Shown piece after piece: positions 5,745-6,761 of a stretch of DNA of 6,761 nucleotides. The stretch is from DASUUR01 sp036373975. Lineage in GTDB: Bacteria; Patescibacteriota; Saccharimonadia; Saccharimonadales; Saccharimonadaceae. How positions within the stretch are numbered: the stretch's first letter is position 1; each line of letters opens with the position of its first letter. Location of the stretch: the NCBI GenBank assembly GCA_036373975.1, contig DASUUR010000072.1, positions 1 to 6,761 on the forward strand. Reading direction: 5' to 3'. Made by a program: the position numbers and the translations under genes. The notes beneath the pieces are model-generated. The model saw only the letters and a list, made by a program, of their open reading frames with translations. It searched no databases and was not told where the DNA came from.

Positions 5745-5753
5745 ATTATACCA
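5745..5753 (-). promoter_or_regulatory. Extended -10 promoter of the pilin cluster
   Basis: On the minus strand TGGTATAAT is a perfect TGnTATAAT extended -10. It ends eight bases before the ATG at 5736, putting transcription start at or within about two bases of the start codon. The -35 position has only CAGTAA, which extended -10 promoters tolerate. It lies in the 37-nt gap after pilD, so the pilins can be transcribed independently of pilD. Confidence 0.65.
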
Positions 5754-5773
5754 TAAGCTTTATAGAGTTACTG

Positions 5774-6589
5774 CTACATATACGCGCTGAATGACAGCGA
5801 CAAATACCAATCGAGTACATCGCCACCCCAAAGCAGGGATATAAGGAATCCGAGGATCAGGAATGGTCCAAAAGGCACCTTGGAATGTCGCTTGATCCTG
5901 CCGGTTAAAAGGCCCGGCACAACCAAAAGGCAGCCCAAGATATTAGCAAGAAATAGACAAAAGAGAGCTAGGCGTGACTCGCCAAGCGCTAATCCCAGGA
6001 AAAGCCCAAGCTTTACATCCCCAAAGCCAACCCACTTCCCTTTTGACACCAAGAATAGCACCAGATAGAGCCCAGATAGAATTGTGACAGCAACTGCAGC
6101 ATCAAGCAGCGCAAACGCCGGCTGATCACTGTTCAGCGCTTTCACAATTGCCATGGCACCACCAAGAACAATTAAGGGGTACATGACCTTGTCGGGCAGC
6201 AAGAACCACCGCATATCGTAAACAAATAAGATAGCCAGCAATATACTTGCTGCAAGCCACAGACCAAACAGCGACCAATCGGCGAATGCTTGTAGTTCGT
6301 ACGGCCATGCCAGGTATGAAATTATAAAAACAATCGCAAGTGCCAACTCAACAAGCGGATACTGAATACTAATTGCGTGTCCGCAGTAGCGGCACTTGCC
6401 TCTAAGCAGCACCCAGCTTACAACTGGAATCAGATCATACCACGCGAGTTTATGGTGGCAATCTGTACATTCCGAGCGATCGTTTACAAGATCTTTTTTG
6501 TTTTTAATGCGCCAAACGGCAGCATTAACAAAACTACCAAAGCATAAACCCAGCAGCCCGAGCACAAGAATAAACAAGAAACTTTCCAT
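5774..6589 (-). CDS. pilD: Prepilin peptidase / N-methyltransferase
   Basis: This inner-membrane aspartic protease (family A24A) cuts prepilin leaders after Gly and methylates the new N-terminus. The 271-residue protein has LCFGSFVNAAVWR (15-27) at the start of the methyltransferase region and a zinc-type four-cysteine cluster: C41-x2-C44 and C66-x2-C69. The two catalytic aspartates are Asp125 in VYDMRWFLLPD and Asp191 in GFGDVKLG. PFGPFLILG (239-247) is the usual C-terminal signature. Several transmembrane helices are evident. All key residues are intact and the length is normal, so it is probably bifunctional. Its likely substrates are the prepilins encoded just downstream, and perhaps the gene cut off at the right edge. 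No Shine-Dalgarno precedes the ATG; TAGCAT (6597-6602) ends seven bases upstream and may be a -10. A strong terminator stands 28 bases upstream, so the gene needs its own promoter or readthrough. Confidence 0.96.
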   Translation of the reverse strand: MESFLFILVLGLLGLCFGSFVNAAVWRIKNKKDLVNDRSECTDCHHKLAWYDLIPVVSWVLLRGKCRYCGHAISIQYPLVELALAIVFIISYLAWPYELQAFADWSLFGLWLAASILLAILFVYDMRWFLLPDKVMYPLIVLGGAMAIVKALNSDQPAFALLDAAVAVTILSGLYLVLFLVSKGKWVGFGDVKLGLFLGLALGESRLALFCLFLANILGCLLVVPGLLTGRIKRHSKVPFGPFLILGFLISLLWGGDVLDWYLSLSFSAYM

Positions 6590-6596
6590 ACTACTT

Positions 6597-6602
6597 ATGC
6601 TA
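6597..6602 (-). promoter_or_regulatory. Tentative -10 element of pilD
   Basis: TAGCAT keeps 4 of 6 consensus bases, including T1, A2 and T6, and ends seven bases before the pilD ATG. A -35 match is poor (TTTTTA, inside the terminator). A promoter is expected here because a terminator separates pilD from the gene before it. Confidence 0.25.
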
Positions 6603-6617
6603 ACAGTTTGAGGGGTA

Positions 6618-6648
6618 AATAAAAACTCCTTTTTCAGGAGTTTTTATT
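6618..6648. terminator. Bidirectional intrinsic terminator upstream of pilD
   Basis: A perfect 13-bp stem (6618-6630 with 6636-6648) surrounds a 5-nt loop. The five central base pairs are CTCCT/AGGAG, flanked by five A-T pairs that give an A-run before and a T-run after the hairpin on both strands. On the minus strand it starts 17 bases after the stop codon of the partial gene at the right edge, so it should end that transcript before pilD. Confidence 0.85.
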
Positions 6649-6655
6649 ATTCTAG

Positions 6656-6669
6656 CTAGGATATCCTAG
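6656..6669. repeat. 14-bp perfect palindrome over a stop codon
   Basis: CTAGGATATCCTAG equals its own reverse complement and covers the stop codon of the partial gene at the right edge. It is abutted by another CTAG (6652-6655), so three CTAG tetramers occur in 18 bases. No known binding site is recognised. Confidence 0.5.
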
Positions 6670-6761
6670 TTATTCTGGCAAAAGACTGGGCCGCCTTCAA
6701 GCTTAACTCGGACAGCTACTTTGCGAGCACCCCCGCTAACAGCTGATCCACCATCACCACA
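6666..6761 (-). CDS. C-terminal end of an unidentified protein upstream of pilD
   Basis: A minus-strand frame enters from the right edge and reads 31 codons to a TAG at 6668-6666. The visible tail is glycine-rich, then basic and hydrophobic: CGDGGSAVSGGARKV, followed by AVRVKLEGGPVFCQNN. Two cysteines are seen, one near each end. The frame is supported by the terminator placed 17 bases after its stop and by matching strand with the T4P genes. A short extracellular-style tail with a cysteine near the C-terminus would suit a pilin, perhaps the major one, but this is only inference from position. No function is assigned. Confidence 0.5.
   Translation of the reverse strand, partial: CGDGGSAVSGGARKVAVRVKLEGGPVFCQNN

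Noticed and set aside
6578..6605. TTATGCTAA near pilD as a dif-like right arm for the Xer recombinase
   Set aside because: The left arm, 11 bases before a 6-base centre, shows no match to the dif consensus, and the motif overlaps the pilD start region. No dif site is supported.
1..6761. CRISPR array, insertion sequence or other long repeats
   Set aside because: I saw no regularly spaced repeats, terminal inverted repeats or transposase motifs anywhere in the window.

Overview
The window looks like a piece of chromosome from a small-genome Patescibacteria/CPR bacterium, most likely a Saccharibacteria (TM7) relative. This is an inference from gene content and protein style, not from a database match. 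It rests on tightly packed genes, a peptidoglycan lipid-carrier phosphatase, one Xer-type recombinase, and a compact type IV pilus (T4P) locus whose minor pilins have the DFHIRACW / TIGTIVRLY and ALNRFT type C-termini I associate with that group. Standard codons suffice throughout, and I saw no sign of UGA recoding.

Layout, left to right. Positions 1-887 on the minus strand hold a partial membrane (bPH-like) protein gene, a tRNA-Arg(CCU) only 15 nt upstream of it, an intrinsic terminator, ndk, and the end of uppP. uppP (best start 1679) and ndk probably form one operon ended by the perfect hairpin at 311-342. The tRNA promoter sits immediately beyond that hairpin. A short divergent region (1680-1759) separates uppP from a plus-strand tyrosine recombinase (1760-2692).

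The right 60% of the window (2682-6589, minus strand) is a T4P locus. In transcription order it holds the prepilin peptidase/N-methylase pilD and four prepilin-like genes, in the order FimU/GspH-like, PilV-like, PilW-like, PilX/GspK-like. The four pilin genes overlap or nearly abut, each internal one has a good Shine-Dalgarno site, and they look translationally coupled. Their order matches the minor-pilin (tip/priming complex) operons of classical T4P and type II secretion systems. Upstream of pilD, the last 31 codons of another gene end just before a strong bidirectional terminator.

How the parts work together: PilD would cut and N-methylate the prepilins at the membrane. The three Glu+5 pilins and the Glu-less PilX-like protein would then build the pilus tip. 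The exported pilin domains carry even numbers of cysteines, while NDK and UppP have none.

The most interesting signals are these. (1) All four putative operon-first genes (uppP, the recombinase gene, pilD, the first pilin) have a -10-like hexamer ending 6-9 nt before the start codon and no Shine-Dalgarno, whereas most downstream genes have one; this suggests leaderless mRNAs. (2) A minimal FimU-V-W-X tip cassette is present, with a large PilX/GspK-like protein carrying a calcium-loop-like motif. (3) The tRNA-Arg(CCU) has a defective lower anticodon stem and G32. No stretch over 300 bases lacks a gene.
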